From assembly GCF_000004825.1 (NCBI RefSeq), contig NW_008805097.1, forward strand, positions 1 to 64,000: 64,000 nt of DNA, given 5' to 3'. The notes beneath the pieces are model-generated. The model was given only the letters and a program-made list of their open reading frames with translations, was not told the origin of the DNA and searched no databases. Source of the DNA: Heterostelium album PN500 (taxonomy: Eukaryota; Evosea; Eumycetozoa; Acytosteliales; Acytosteliaceae). A program made the translations under genes and the position numbers. Every line of letters begins with the position of its first letter. Within the stretch, counting starts at the first letter, position 1. Shown here piece by piece: positions 34,156-46,928 of the stretch.

Positions 34156-37100
34156 ATGGATTATCATTGGGATGAAGATATTGCAATTGTTGGTATTGGT
34201 TTAAGATTACCAGGAGAATGTTTCTCTGCCAATCAATTGTGGGAAAAACTGTCCAATTCTTTCGATGGTATTGTTAAGGTGCCTTCCGATCGGTGGTCAC
34301 ACAGCTTCTATGAGAATGGTGTCATTGGGACAAAGAATGCCGGAATGTTGCCGTTGGACGAGTGGAAGAAGTTCGATCCTCTCTTCTTTGGAATCTCTCC
34401 AAAGGACTGTGCTGCTATCGATCCACAAGAGCGAATGATGCTGACTCTTACCTACGAAGCATTGGAAGATGCCCAGATACCATTGGCTCAAGTTCGTGGC
34501 ACTAAAACTGGAGTGTTTGTCGGTGTCTCCAATATCGATTTTCGAGTGATGACCGAACGTCAATCGACAATCGATAGCCGTCCAACACTACTAAACGATA
34601 TCTATAGCTATGGAATGATAGCGAATCGTGTTTCTTTTTGCTACGATTTTCGTGGTCCTTCCGTAGGTCTGGACAGTGCTTGTTCCTCGTCGTTGTTTGC
34701 TGCCGACCAAGCTTGTCAATCACTACTTAGCGGTAGTTCCGATATGGTTGTTTGCGGTGGAATCAATGCGCTGTTCGACCCTGATACATCGGCTGGTTAC
34801 AGCTGTCTCGGTGTTATCAATGACTATTGTCGATCGTTTGATGCCGATGGCAAAGGATTTGTCAGATCTGAAGGTGGTGCTGCGGTGATTCTCAAGAGAT
34901 TATCGGATGCCGAACGTCTTGGTAACCGTATCTACGCCGTTATCAAGTCTAGAAGTTCAAACAGTGATGGTCATTACAATAAACATACAATGTCAACCCC
35001 TTCCGCTGCTTCTCAAGCCGATAATATAAAGTTGGCACTGGCTCGTGCTGATATAGCTGCTTCACAGATCTACTATGTTGAAGCGCATGCCACTGGAACG
35101 GTTGTAGGTGATCCCATTGAGGTGTCGGCTCTCTCCAGTGTCTTCAGCCAGAATCACAGCTCTTTGAATCCCCTCAAGATTGGCTCTATCAAATCAAACA
35201 TTGGACACTTGGAGAGTGCAGCTGGAATTGCTTCACTCATCAAAGTTGCGCTAATGCTCAAACACAGGAAACTAGTTCCAAACATCAACCTCACAACTCT
35301 CAACACAAAGATTCCATTCGGTGAATGGAACATCAAAGTTGTCACGACCACAGAAGATCTTCCAACTGATCAAACAATCCTAATGGGTGTCAATTCATTT
35401 GGAATCGGTGGTACAAACTGTCATATGATTCTTCAAGAATATAAAAAGAAAGCTACTAATCAACAACAACAGCAACAAAACAATATTCTGTAAGTAAACT
35501 ATTTAATTATTTAATTTAATATACTTTTACTAACTAACTACCTAAATAAATAGAAATGTAAACTATTTAATTCCAATAAGCGGAAATTCATTATTATCAT
35601 TAGATAACTACATTGGTTGTTTAATGGATAAGGAGAATGAATATCAGAACAAATTGCCATTCAATGAATTTGTAATGAATCAATGTCTATCAAAGTCATA
35701 TCATTCACATAGAAAGGTGTTCATTGCCAGTGATTGGAATGATTTCATCGAACAGAAATCAACTGTACAATCACAACTTCCACCTATGGCTGCAATGAGT
35801 AACGAGCAGAGATCTAGCTCTGGAAAGAAAGTGATATATGTTATGTGTGGTCAAGGTCCACAATGGAATCAGATGGGTATGCAACTCTACCATTCAGACC
35901 AACACTATAAATCCAACGTAGATCGCATAGACTCTCTATTTTCCAAATACACTGGATATAGTATCATTGGTAGACTCAATGATATTCCAAGTGAATCGAA
36001 CGATATCCACCATCCAATATTAGCACAACCATCACTCTTTATCTTTCAAGTATCACTAGTTGAACTCTATAAGAAATGGGGTATTAATCCTTCAATTGTA
36101 TTAGGACATAGGTATGTAGCTATTATTAATTAGTTTATTGTTAAAAAAAATTAATATTAATACTTATTAAAACTAAAGTTTTGGTGATATAACTGCATGC
36201 TATATTTCAGGATTAGTGTCTTTGGAAGATGCTGTGAAAATTGTATATTATAGATCGATCTATCAGAATGAAACAATTGGTAGTGGAAGAATGTTAGTTG
36301 TTGGTATGAATGAAAATGATTACCAATCACAATATCTAAATCGATTTCCTACTCTTGAGATTGCTTGCTACAACTCACCAAACTCGATTGTTCTCACTGG
36401 AAATGAAATACTCTTGGATGAGCTGTCATCGCTATTGAAATCCAATGGTACTTTTAATACATTCCTTAGATCACCATGTTCATTCCACTCACACAGTCAA
36501 GATACTATCAAAGACAAACTCCATCAATCACTCTCCGATATCGATATAGATGGTAACTCAAAGATAACCATCCCATGGTATTCAACTTTAACAAGTGAAA
36601 AGCAATCTTCGATCAACTCTGAATATATCTTCGAGAACATTAGGAAACCAGTGTTGTTTAGACAAACACTAGAAACACTGGTTAGAGATATTGGAAATGA
36701 ATCATCACTCGCCAATGACTATATATTCCTTGAAATTGCACCACATCCAACACTTTCAAATCTAATCACTCAAAACATTCCAACTGCCAAAGTCGTCAAT
36801 CCTTTAGTTAGAAACAAAGATGAATCCATCTATTTCCTGGCATCGATTGCTTCACTTCATTGTCTTGGTGTAACAGTTAATTTCCAATGCCAATTCACCC
36901 GTCAACAAATATTGGATACACAATGGAAGGATCGTACATCTATTCTTCCAAGATACCAATGGGATAGTGAAATGTTTTGGTATGAAACTTCACTCTCTAA
37001 ATTCAAGAGATTGAATGGTCCTTCCACAACATTACTTGGTACACCGAGTGTTTATAACGGTCAACAAAGCTATCATTCCGATATCGATATCAAGAGAGCG

Positions 37101-40100
37101 CCATTCCGTTATCTCCAAGATCATTGCGTCAAGGATAAACCATTGTTTCCAGGTGCTGGTTATATTGATTGTATCATCGAAGCACTCAGAACCAACAAAA
37201 TGGATATAAATATCTGCAATTTGCAATTCTTGAATCCAGTGTTTCTCAACGGTGATAACAGATCCTCTCAACATAATAACCTCCAATTCCAAAGAATGCA
37301 AACAACCATAGATAAACTGTATGCCAACGACTACCAAATTCAATTCTTCAACAAAAATGGTGAATGCCATGACGACAGTCTGCAATGGAACAAATCTGCA
37401 CAAGCCAGAGTCTCTCTTTCAACCCCAAGATCTCCGAAGTCTATCGATTTAATTCAACTCTCAGAGAAATGTGATCTCACTAAAATGACCTCCGATGAGC
37501 TCTATGAGAGGGCCGCAAGAGTTGGTTTAAACTATGGACCTGCCTTCAAGTGTATTAAATCAATGTTAGTGGGTGACAAATCAACATTAGCAACAATTTC
37601 AATCAATAACAACTACAACAACAACTATCCAAAAAACATTATTAATGCAATAATACTAGATAATTGTGCACATGGACTTATTGGTCTCTTGGAAGAAAGA
37701 AGACAATTTATTTTCAAATCAATTGAAGATATGACTATCAACTATCAACTGTTGGAACAAATTGAACAATCTCCACCAACGGAAATGTTATTGGCATCGA
37801 CTCTAACTCACACTGATGCATTCAACTACTCTGGTCGTTGCTCATTGGCTCTTCCAAACGGACAAGTACTATTGGAAATTGGAAAATACACCATCTCTAC
37901 CCAAGATAGATTGAAACGTAAGACAATTAAATATCCATCCAATGAACTCTATGAAACATTCTTGACTCCTAAAGAATCATCATTTCCAGAGATTTCCTCT
38001 GTTCAACTTGCTCCACTTCCTAGAGAATCGTTTGACTGCCAAGCCATCCTCTCTACAACACCAGAGGCAATCAGATTCCTATGTCATTCAATGATGAACT
38101 TAATCCCTGGATTCAATCTTCATGATGCTCTCAATCAATCTATTGAACAATCAATAGTCAGCTTCAACATTCAACAAAGTAGATCCAATGGCCTACTGTT
38201 CAAAAGATGCATTGAAATGTTGAGAGAGTATCGCGATTCTCTCACTACCTACTCCATCTCCAGCGAATACTTGGATCAATTGCACTTGAAGTATCCAACG
38301 CTGGTCAATAGGGAGTTGGAAGTGATGAAGACTGCTGCAGATGTAGTTGCCAATGTTCTGATGGGACGTGAAAGAGCTACCGATTGTCTGTTTGAGAATG
38401 GATTGCTTAATTCGCTCTACACGAAATCAGCACTCTTGAAATACTACTTCAAGCAAACCACTCACATCGTTGTCAGCTCAATAGAAAGCCTTATCGCCCA
38501 AAAAACAAAGAAAGACAATCAAACTGTTGGAGATTGGTGGTGGAACAGGATCACTTACACACGTCCTAATTTCTGAATTGGATCGTGTTCTCGCCAATCA
38601 GAATTACGTTCAAATCTACTACACATTCACTGATGTATCGCCATTCTTTGTTACACCAATGAAGGAGTACTATTCCAATGTTTCATTCCAATCAAAGAAT
38701 AATCTTCATATTAAATTCAAGACATTAGATCTCGAACAAGATTGTCTGAAACAACGATATCTTCCAGGTTCATACGATATGATACTTATGTCATTTGTTA
38801 TCCATGTTGTTCCAAACATCAAGCAGACTCTCAATAACATCCAGAAAATAATGGCACCACATGGATGGCTACTCTTTATAGAACCAAACTACAAGGTACC
38901 ACTCATTGATATATCATTTGGTGGATTCTCTCAGATATGGAGTTTCAACGATGATATTCGTGATCACTATTCACTCAGACCAATGGAATGGATGAATATT
39001 CTCTCAAAGGATATTGGATTCAAAAACACTCGTGTCATTGGTCCCAATGATTCGAATGGTTATCAATTATCTTGTGAATCAGGTCTATCTTATATCGTAT
39101 TATCACAGAGAACAGCTATCAAAGAATTGGATATCTATTCATATTTATCAACACCAAATACAACTACTACAACTTTAATAGTTGGTAACAAAGTGCAAGA
39201 ATATCAGCAAGTATTGGAAAACAATTCATTTACTACTGTCAAATGTAATGAAATTGAACAATCAACCTGTCAACTTTTAAAGTCAAGCAATATTATATTC
39301 TTACCAGCAGGTGAACAACAAACATATCAAACATATCAAGAAACTATCTTTCAACTGTCAACTCTTTTAAAGTTGTTCACTCAACAACCAGCAAATCAAC
39401 AACCAAACATCAGTGTAATCACAAGAGATTGTAAATCATCAAATTTCTTCTCAAACTCTTTGGTTGGAATTGTTAGAACAGCACTCAACGATTATCAGGA
39501 TCTAAAAATAACTCATATTGACATTTCCGCTTCTTCGCTGGGTGTAGAGACTCTAAATACAATCATTCAACTCTCAAATAATTTCGAAACACTTGGTGAT
39601 AATGAATATTATATCGATTGTTCTGGCAATATTATGGTGGAAAGAGCGTTCAAGATCAACAAGGAGTTGCTAGCAACATCGTTGGCATATGAAACCGATC
39701 CTTCACTACTTGGTTGCAATGTCAATATAAACCTTGAATTCAAGTTGTTTGAGAGAGATGCTCAACTTGCACCAAACGACATCGAAGTACACGTTCAAGC
39801 AGTCGGTCTGAACTTCAAAGATCTCATGTTTTATCGACGTGCACTACCACAGGAAATGATAACAACAGGAGATGTTATGCATCCTCCCATTGGTTTGGAA
39901 CTCTCTGGTATAGTAACAAGAGTTGGCAGCTCAGTGTCTGAATTCAAAGTTGGTGAAGAAGTATTTGGTTTCTGTTCTCATTCAATGACATCACATATAA
40001 TCGAATCCAAAGATCGTTTTATTCATAAACCATCGTCCATTTCATTTGCCGAGGCAGCTTCACTTCCTATTACCTATGGTACAGTCTATCATTCTTTGAT

Positions 40101-41865
40101 GAATATATGTCAATTCGATCCAGACAACGACACGGTATTGATCCACTCGGCAACTGGAGGTGTTGGAATTGCTGCACTCAACATACTGAGATGGTTAAAT
40201 TGTAAGAGAGTCTACGCAACTGCCGGGTCAATAGAGAAAATAGAATACCTAAAATCCAACTACTCTGATATTCTAATCGATGTTTTCCTCTCTACAACCA
40301 CCGAATTTGCACAGCTAATCAAAGAGAAATGTGATGGTGTGGATGTGCTACTCAATACACTATCTGTCGATTTCATGACTTCAAACTTCAAGGCATTAAG
40401 ACCATATGGTAGAATTGCAGATCTTTCTTTAACACATGTATACAATAAGGAAATTATTGACTATGGAAGTTTTAATGGTGATCATGGTTATCATGCAGTA
40501 AATTTCCAATCGATTTGCGACAACCGAACAAAATACACCAATGGAATGCTCAGGAAAATTGTTGAAGCAATTCACTCGAATCAGTTGGAGCTACCACCAA
40601 TTCAATCGTTCTCTGCCCTCAATGTCAAACAAGCTGTTGAATCTATGAAAAATAGAACTCACATTGGAAAGTTTGTAGTAGATTGCTCTGATCTTTCGAG
40701 AGATATTCTGAAGCCGTTGATTGAATATAGATCAGCAAGCCCTACACCAAAGTTCAACTTCAAGGTGAATCTATCCAATAGTATTCTGGTCACAGGTCAA
40801 AAGGGAATCTCGCTGGAATTAATCAAATTCTTAACCAAACACTCAAGTGCCAAGGATATCATTGTACTCTCTAAATCAACACTCAAATACCGTCTGGAAA
40901 AGTTGATAAATCTCTCCACCTCACCAAAGATTCACTTTTATCAAACCGATGTATCCAACAAAGAAGAATTGGAGTCTACCATGTCAACAATAATAGAAAA
41001 ATACCCACCAATCGAAACGGTTTTCCATTTAGCTGCTATCTTTGAAGACCAAACGCTAACTGACTTGACATTCGAAAACATCAAGAAAATTCACGACCCA
41101 AAGGTATTGGGTGCCGTCAATCTTCACGAAACTACCATCGCTCACAACATTCCAGTTAAACAGTTTGTTGTGTTCTCATCTATTTCATCATTCAATGGAT
41201 CGACTGCCCAGCCATCATACAACTCCTCCAATCTGGTGGTAGACTCGCTATGCAACTTTAGAAATGAACAACTTGAACTATGCTCGAAATCCATTCGTTT
41301 TGGTCCGTTACTGGGAGAAGGTAGAGTTTCAGACTCGGTAGGAATCATTGAATTCTTCCTTTCTCGTGGTATGGAATCGCTTCCTGTTTCCAAATTCTTG
41401 GGTGGTCTCGAAGCTATACTTTCACAATATACCTACTCCAATGTTATCGTTGGAGACATCGCCACCTCGAAAATATATGACTATCATCCTCAAATCCGAC
41501 CAAAGATTGAACATCTGATCGAAGGTGAAACTGGTACCAAAACCAAAGTGGACCAATCAAGAGATACCGAAGATATCGTGACAAGTACATTGGCATCGCT
41601 TCTCTCCATATCACCAAGCAAACTGTCTGCTGATACGCAACTAATGGATTTTGGTGTCGATTCTCTAATGACAATTCAAGTGAAATCGTTTTTCGATCAA
41701 CAGTTTGACAAGGAGCTATTCAATATTACATCAATTCCCACAATGACAATCAATCAAATAGTTTCAAAGATCAAGTCAAAACAAAATACCATTCCACCCA
41801 AAAATACAACAACAAAAAATGTGCTGTTAAACATAAACAAACTTCAAATAAATCTAAAAGTGTAG
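34156..41865 (+). CDS. iterative highly reducing type I polyketide synthase, about 2525 aa
   Basis: Exons are 34156-35489, 35554-36111 and 36179-41865. Domains in order: KS, residues 1-430 (Cys in GLDSACSSSLFA, His in EAHATGT and SNIGHLESAAG); AT from about 530 (CGQGPQWNQMG, nucleophile GHSFGD made by joining exons 2 and 3); DH about 930-1230 (DHCVKDKPLFPGAGY); C-methyltransferase about 1410-1600 (LEIGGGTGSLT); ER about 1800-2140 (SATGGVGIAALN); KR about 2160-2380 (TGQKGISLEL, PSYNSSN); ACP about 2430-2500 (DFGVDSLMTIQ). No thioesterase or reductase follows the ACP. Near 38485-38530 the frame changes by one base, at or close to an A6 run, just before the methyltransferase motif, so either the gene is broken there or the assembly has an extra base. 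Product unknown. Confidence 0.92.
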
Positions 41866-41945
41866 ACAACACTTTGAATGTATATATTTGTAAATAATAA
41901 TAATTACAACATTGTTTTTATTCTTCCCTTTTATTTTTTTTTGGT

Positions 41946-43713
41946 TTATTTGATCTTAAAGTTGTAGATTCTAATGAGATTGTTGAATGATCCAATTACT
42001 CTGCTTTGATCAGTACGAAGGTCCATGCAACCAGTGGGTGGCTCTTCACCCTCCCTGACAACATTGGAACCACCGAGAAGTGAATAAAGTCTGGTACCAT
42101 TTTGCTTATCCCAAACCTTGATGGTGTTGTCCTTGGAACCAGAGAAGACTTTCTTGTCGTCAACATAGACACACTGTACCTCTGCGGTGTGGTTGGCGTA
42201 GGTTGTCTTTATCTGTCCATTGAAATAGCTGTATACATTGTTTCCAATACCCAAAATGACTTCACTGCTTGTTGCAACCAGACAAGTGACATTTCCATAA
42301 GCTGGAAGAACATTGCTCTCGAGAACCGCTCCAGTTGCAGTACTGTAACGAGTCAATCTTCTGGCTTGATCGACAGTTACGTAGTAATCGTTGGTGGCAT
42401 GATACAAAGTGGCTGGAGTTACTTGATATAATGGCTTGGCAAGCTTTCTCATATCCCAGACACTAAAGTGATCGGAGGTGTTGGTAATCAATCTTCCTTG
42501 GTTATCGAACGATACTTTGTATGGTTGTCCAGTGACGTTGATCGACTCCAATGTCTTTCCTAGGTGGATGTCCCAGAGAGAGACACGACTTCCAATGGCA
42601 GTGACAACTTGGTCATAGTTATTGGAGTTGAAGCACAACGAGGCGACACGCTCAGTCGAGTTTTGATGTGAGAGAGTTGAGGTGGTTGATCCGCTATCCA
42701 AGTCCCATAGCTTGACTGTAGAGTCGGCAGAACCAGTGGCAACGTGGGTTGGACTCATCTGGAGTGATGTAATAGCACCGGAATGACCAACTAAACTGTA
42801 CCACTCCTTTCCATCCTTCATATTCCAGACTTTACAAGTGGAATCCTGACTACCTGTAGCCATAGTATTATTGATATGAGTGAAGCAATTGATCTTTCCA
42901 GTGTGACCTCTGAATGGTGTCATCTTGAAACTACCTGGAACACCCTTTCCCATTGCTTTATAGGCAACCCCATATGATTTATAGCATAGTTTATAATTAT
43001 TACTATATTCCTCTGGACTACAGAATGGAATCCTATAATTTAATATTTAAAAAGAAAAAAGAATTGTTAGCGACACATACGGAACTAAAAGTTATGTAAT
43101 AGAATTTTTGTCATTTACATTTGATATAATTTGTGTTTCCATAACCAAGAGTCGTTGGATATTCTGAGGAAATCCTTGCAGACCAATGATAGATTACAAA
43201 TTTCTTTGGCTTCAAAATTTTGGAATATTTGAATATAAACAATCATTGGAAGGCTAAAGATCTGTAAAAAAAAATATAAATTAATTAAAAATATCAAAAA
43301 AAAAAGACTTTTATGATTTTGATACTTACAATTTGATCAACTGGTATTTGTTTTGATTTAATTATTGGTACATTATACTGATGTTCAGTATTGTTATTTT
43401 GATCGTTATTAACATTATTGTTGTTGTTATTGTTATTTTGATTGTTATTGTTCTGATTGTTGTTGTTGTTCTGGTTGTTATTGGTGTCAGGTGATTCCTC
43501 TGGTACTTCGATACCCTTTAACTTAAGAATCTTGTGGTGAAGTGGGATGTTGATTGCTGGAAGTGGCAAAGAATACTCTTGTCTACAGAATGGACAATTC
43601 AAATCACTTTGTGATGCTTTTAAAATACATTGTTTACAGAATGAGTGACCACAAACCAAAGTTATTGGTTCGATATAGAGCTCAAAGCAAACCCAACATT
43701 GAAAATCGTACAT
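41946..43713 (-). CDS. RING finger + F-box + WD40 protein, 537 aa
   Basis: Exons are 43330-43713, 43119-43261 and 41946-43032; the joins (phase 0 and phase 2) are GT-AG and frame-keeping. Exon 1 encodes a C3HC4 RING: CWVCFELYIEPITLVCGHSF, then CKQCI and CPFC, followed by an Asn-rich linker. Exon 2 encodes an F-box: LPMIVYIQIFQNFEAKEICN, then LSLVCKDFLRISNDSWLWKH. Exon 3 holds about seven WD40 repeats, such as GHTGKINCFTHINNTMATGS, GHSGAITSLQMSPTHVATGS and VFSGSKDNTIKVWDKQNG. An F-box with WD40 is the usual SCF substrate receptor; adding a RING in the same chain would let it recruit E2 directly. Function and substrate are inference. Its 3' end is 80 bases from the PKS. Confidence 0.85.
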
Positions 43714-44245
43714 TATTTATTCTACTATTAATACAAATACAAAATATCTATTTATATGTTAAAAAAATGATTTATTTTTGCAAAAATTAGATTAATTAAA
43801 TAGCTTTAAAAGTTGGTGGCTCTGATTAAAATTAATCGATGAGCACCCAAATCAAAAAAAAAAAAAAAAAAAACCAAAAACTTTGAGAATTCAACGAATT
43901 TTTTTCAATCTATCAGATATTTGATCAACTTTGTGTCAGTAAATTTGGCTCAAACAGAAATTTTGAATAAAACATTGCTGAACAAATAATAAATAATTAA
44001 ATATTCTAATCTTTAATTTTTTTTTGTTTGTATACAACATTCAACAGTAATTATTTTATTGAGATCACTGTAGTAGTTTTTTAAAGTTATCTATATTTTT
44101 TTTTTTTAAGCTTTTCGTCGGTTTGAAAATGAATGAGTTGTGATTGATTGTGTATTATTGTTATTATTAATATTATATAAATTACTATAAAGAAATAAAA
44201 AAGTAAAAAGTGAGTGGAGTCATTCAATGTTTACCACTTCTTTGC
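43714..44245. other. A/T-rich spacer
   Basis: Oligo-A run at about 43855-43873 and oligo-T near 44100; no gene seen. Confidence 0.5.
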
Positions 44246-45110
44246 TTAGTTGGAATCTTCGATAGCAGCGGCACCAGAAGTAATTTCAATGAGCTCACTG
44301 GTAATCATGGCTTGACGGACACGATTGTATTGGAGTGAGAGGGCTTGGGAGATTTGCTCACCGTTCTTTGAAGCATTGTCCATGGAAATCATACGGGCGG
44401 CAGTCTCAGAGGCACGATTTTGGTAGAGAGCAATCCAGAGGTTGGAAGCCAACGAGAACTCAGAGAGATCCTTCATGGTGGCGGCACGGTCCTCAGTGGT
44501 TTGGTATTGGTAGAATTTGTCACGGTTGTGCTCCAACAAGTTGAAACCTGGGACGAATTGGCTCATGACGGCGTAGGACATGGCGTTCTTGAAACGGTTG
44601 AAAACCAAGTAGGCACCGTCAAAGTTTGGAACGGCACGGATGATCTTGTCCAAGAAGGCCAAGGTCTCTGGGAAAGAGTAGTCGGACTTTCCAAAGTCAC
44701 GGGCCGACGAGAACATCTTGGCTGGGTAGGTCGAGGTGATTGGTGAGACACCCTTCATACCAGTGACAGAGACGAGGAATTCGTTGTTGGTATCCTTGCT
44801 CAACAATGCTTTGGTGGTACGCATAACTTGATGGTTGACTGGACCACACATACCAGTGTCGGTGGTGACACCGATGATCAATTGCTTGTTGGAACGTTCC
44901 TCACCGGTGTTTTGTGGATCCATACCCTCGGTGGAGGTGATCTCTGTAAATAATTTCGATGGTCCTTCGTTGTATCCAAACAAATCCTCAGCTTTCTTCT
45001 CTGCAGAACGAAGTCTTGATGAAGCTACCATGTGCAATGTCTTGGTCAACTTGGAGATAGTCTTTACTGTACCCAAACGAACCTTCACTATTTGATTTGA
45101 AACAATTCCA

Positions 45111-45147
<37 letters not shown>

Positions 45148-45792
45148 TGGTAGTTGATTGATTTTGATATGAATATAAAAATAAGAATTAGTAAACAAAT
45201 AGTTTTGTTTTTAAACTTAAAGTAATCTAAATAAACATACACTCCTTCAAGGTAGCCATGTTACGTTGTTGTTGAGAGTTGGCAACTCTATAATAAAAAA
45301 AAAGGTATTTGTTAGTATCTATTTTTTCTATATCTTTAAGAAGATAGATTTATATTTATAAATTTGATTATCACTATTCATATCATTGTCATTGTAATTT
45401 TTGTCTTTTCGCATTATATAATAAAGATCATATGTGTTTTGTTGATATGATATGATATGACTGTTGGATTGTAACTTTGGTTGATTTACTTTAGTAAGGC
45501 AGATAATCAGCATTATATTTTAATATAATCTATCTAATTTGAAATGAAATTTCTTTTTTAGATGATCTATAAAACTATTACTGAAAATACTGTTGACCGA
45601 TCTGTAAAATAACAATTTTTTGTTGCAACTGTTGAAACCAATCCAAAAATAAATCTGTATCTTTATATTGTACTATTTCATAAAATCGATTTTGTATCTT
45701 TTACTTGATTATCATCATTATCACCACTGTTCTATTACTTTTACTATTATTTGACTATTATAACTATGACTGGACTATTGCTATGATACTAC

Positions 45793-45850
<58 letters not shown>

Positions 45851-46036
45851 TAAGATAACAACGACAATGAATGATCATGGCATTATAGTGATTATTATTG
45901 AGTTGATGATGATCAATCGGACTATTGATCGATCATTGATCTGTATGCTATATTTTTTTATTTTTTCGGCTGTGTAATCGAAAATTGACATTTACCTAAC
46001 AAATAATTGGGTTGATGAGATGATAGAACGATTCAT
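44246..46036 (-). CDS. mitochondrial ATP synthase gamma subunit, 309 aa
   Basis: Exons are 45996-46036, 45241-45287 and 44246-45087, joined GT-AG in frame (introns of 708 and 153 bases). The N-terminus MNRSIISSTQLFVRVANSQQ is an Arg/Ser/Gln presequence for the matrix. The mature protein starts near MATLKELKVRLGTVKTISK, the family's conserved helix, and continues LTKTLHMVASSRLRSAEKKA. The C-terminal helix (YNRVRQAMITSELIEITSGA) is the signature that turns inside the alpha3beta3 ring. The gamma subunit is the central stalk of F1 that couples rotation to ATP synthesis. The two upstream exons were found only by splice-phase reasoning. Confidence 0.95.
45110..45148. repeat. (ATT)n microsatellite in intron 2 of the ATP synthase gamma gene
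   Basis: About 13 uninterrupted ATT units. Confidence 0.9.
45792..45851. repeat. (ATT)n microsatellite in intron 1 of the ATP synthase gamma gene
   Basis: About 20 uninterrupted ATT units within the 708-base intron. Confidence 0.9.
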
Positions 46037-46928
46037 TTCTTATTATTCCTATATAGATCGATGCTACAACAACTAAAATGTAAGAAATAAATAAAATTTA
46101 TAAATCTGATTTCAAAAAAAAAAAAAAATTAAAAAATAAAATGAAAAATATTGTAGTGTTGTTGGGTGAGAGCTGAGAAGGAACTCAATTTAAAAAAAAA
46201 TGATGCACGCTTTGAGTGATTTGTTTGAAAAAAAATAAAAAAATAATTAAAAAATTATTAAAAAAAAATCATCAAAATTTTTGTATGATCATAGTCACAA
46301 ACAGTGCGAAAAAAAAAACAAGAAAAAAAAAAAAATGAACCAGACAAAATAAAAAATTCTCAAATTCTGAACTTCATTAACTACAAAATAAATAGATTGG
46401 TTATCTTAAAACATGTATGAAAATAATAATAATAATAGATATATGCAAAGGACAAAGATAAAATATATAATGAATACATATCATTTTTTAAAATTTTAAA
46501 ATTTTCTATTTTTTTATATATATAATGTTTTTAAAGAATAAGAATAATAAATAATAATAAAATAATCTTTTTTTGTATAGTTATTTAGTTATACAGTTGT
46601 ATTAGTTGTTCGATCTTTTTTTTTTTTTTCTTTTTTTTGATAAATGACTGATCTTGATCGCTGATTGTTGAATGAGCAGAAAGAGTGAGACTGGACGAGA
46701 TCATTTGAAATTTAGTACTATTTATAGTTATTTATTTTTTATTATTATTTGTTTGTTGTTGTTGTTTGTTGTTGGAGGTTTATTATTATACGGAGAGAGA
46801 AAATGTTATGAGAAAGAAGGTAAAGGTAAAGGTGAGTGTGAGGTAATGTTAAGTTAAAGGTAGTAGGGCTGGTGAGAGAAAGGAGATGATGAGGAGGAGG
46901 AGGGAACCTATATTAATAAATAAATATA
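46037..46928. other. A/T-rich spacer upstream of ATP synthase gamma, 3' flank of the SAPS gene
   Basis: Very A/T-rich with oligo-A runs. One open frame at 46672-46857 would encode a 61-aa protein with one hydrophobic stretch (YLFFIIICLLLLFVVGGLLL), but T-rich DNA gives such helices by chance, so I do not call it a gene. Confidence 0.45.

Noticed and set aside
43115-43713. RING exon as a stand-alone gene
   Set aside because: The unspliced frame ends soon after a perfect GTAAGT donor, and splicing gives an in-frame F-box exon and then the WD40 exon.
45328-45513. 61-aa frame upstream of ATP synthase gamma
   Set aside because: Lies within the first intron; the presequence exon at 45996-46036 joins in frame past it.
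46672-46857. 61-aa open frame with one hydrophobic segment
   Set aside because: T-rich DNA makes Phe/Leu/Ile/Val stretches by chance; it lies in the 3' flank of the SAPS gene, has no splice or family support.
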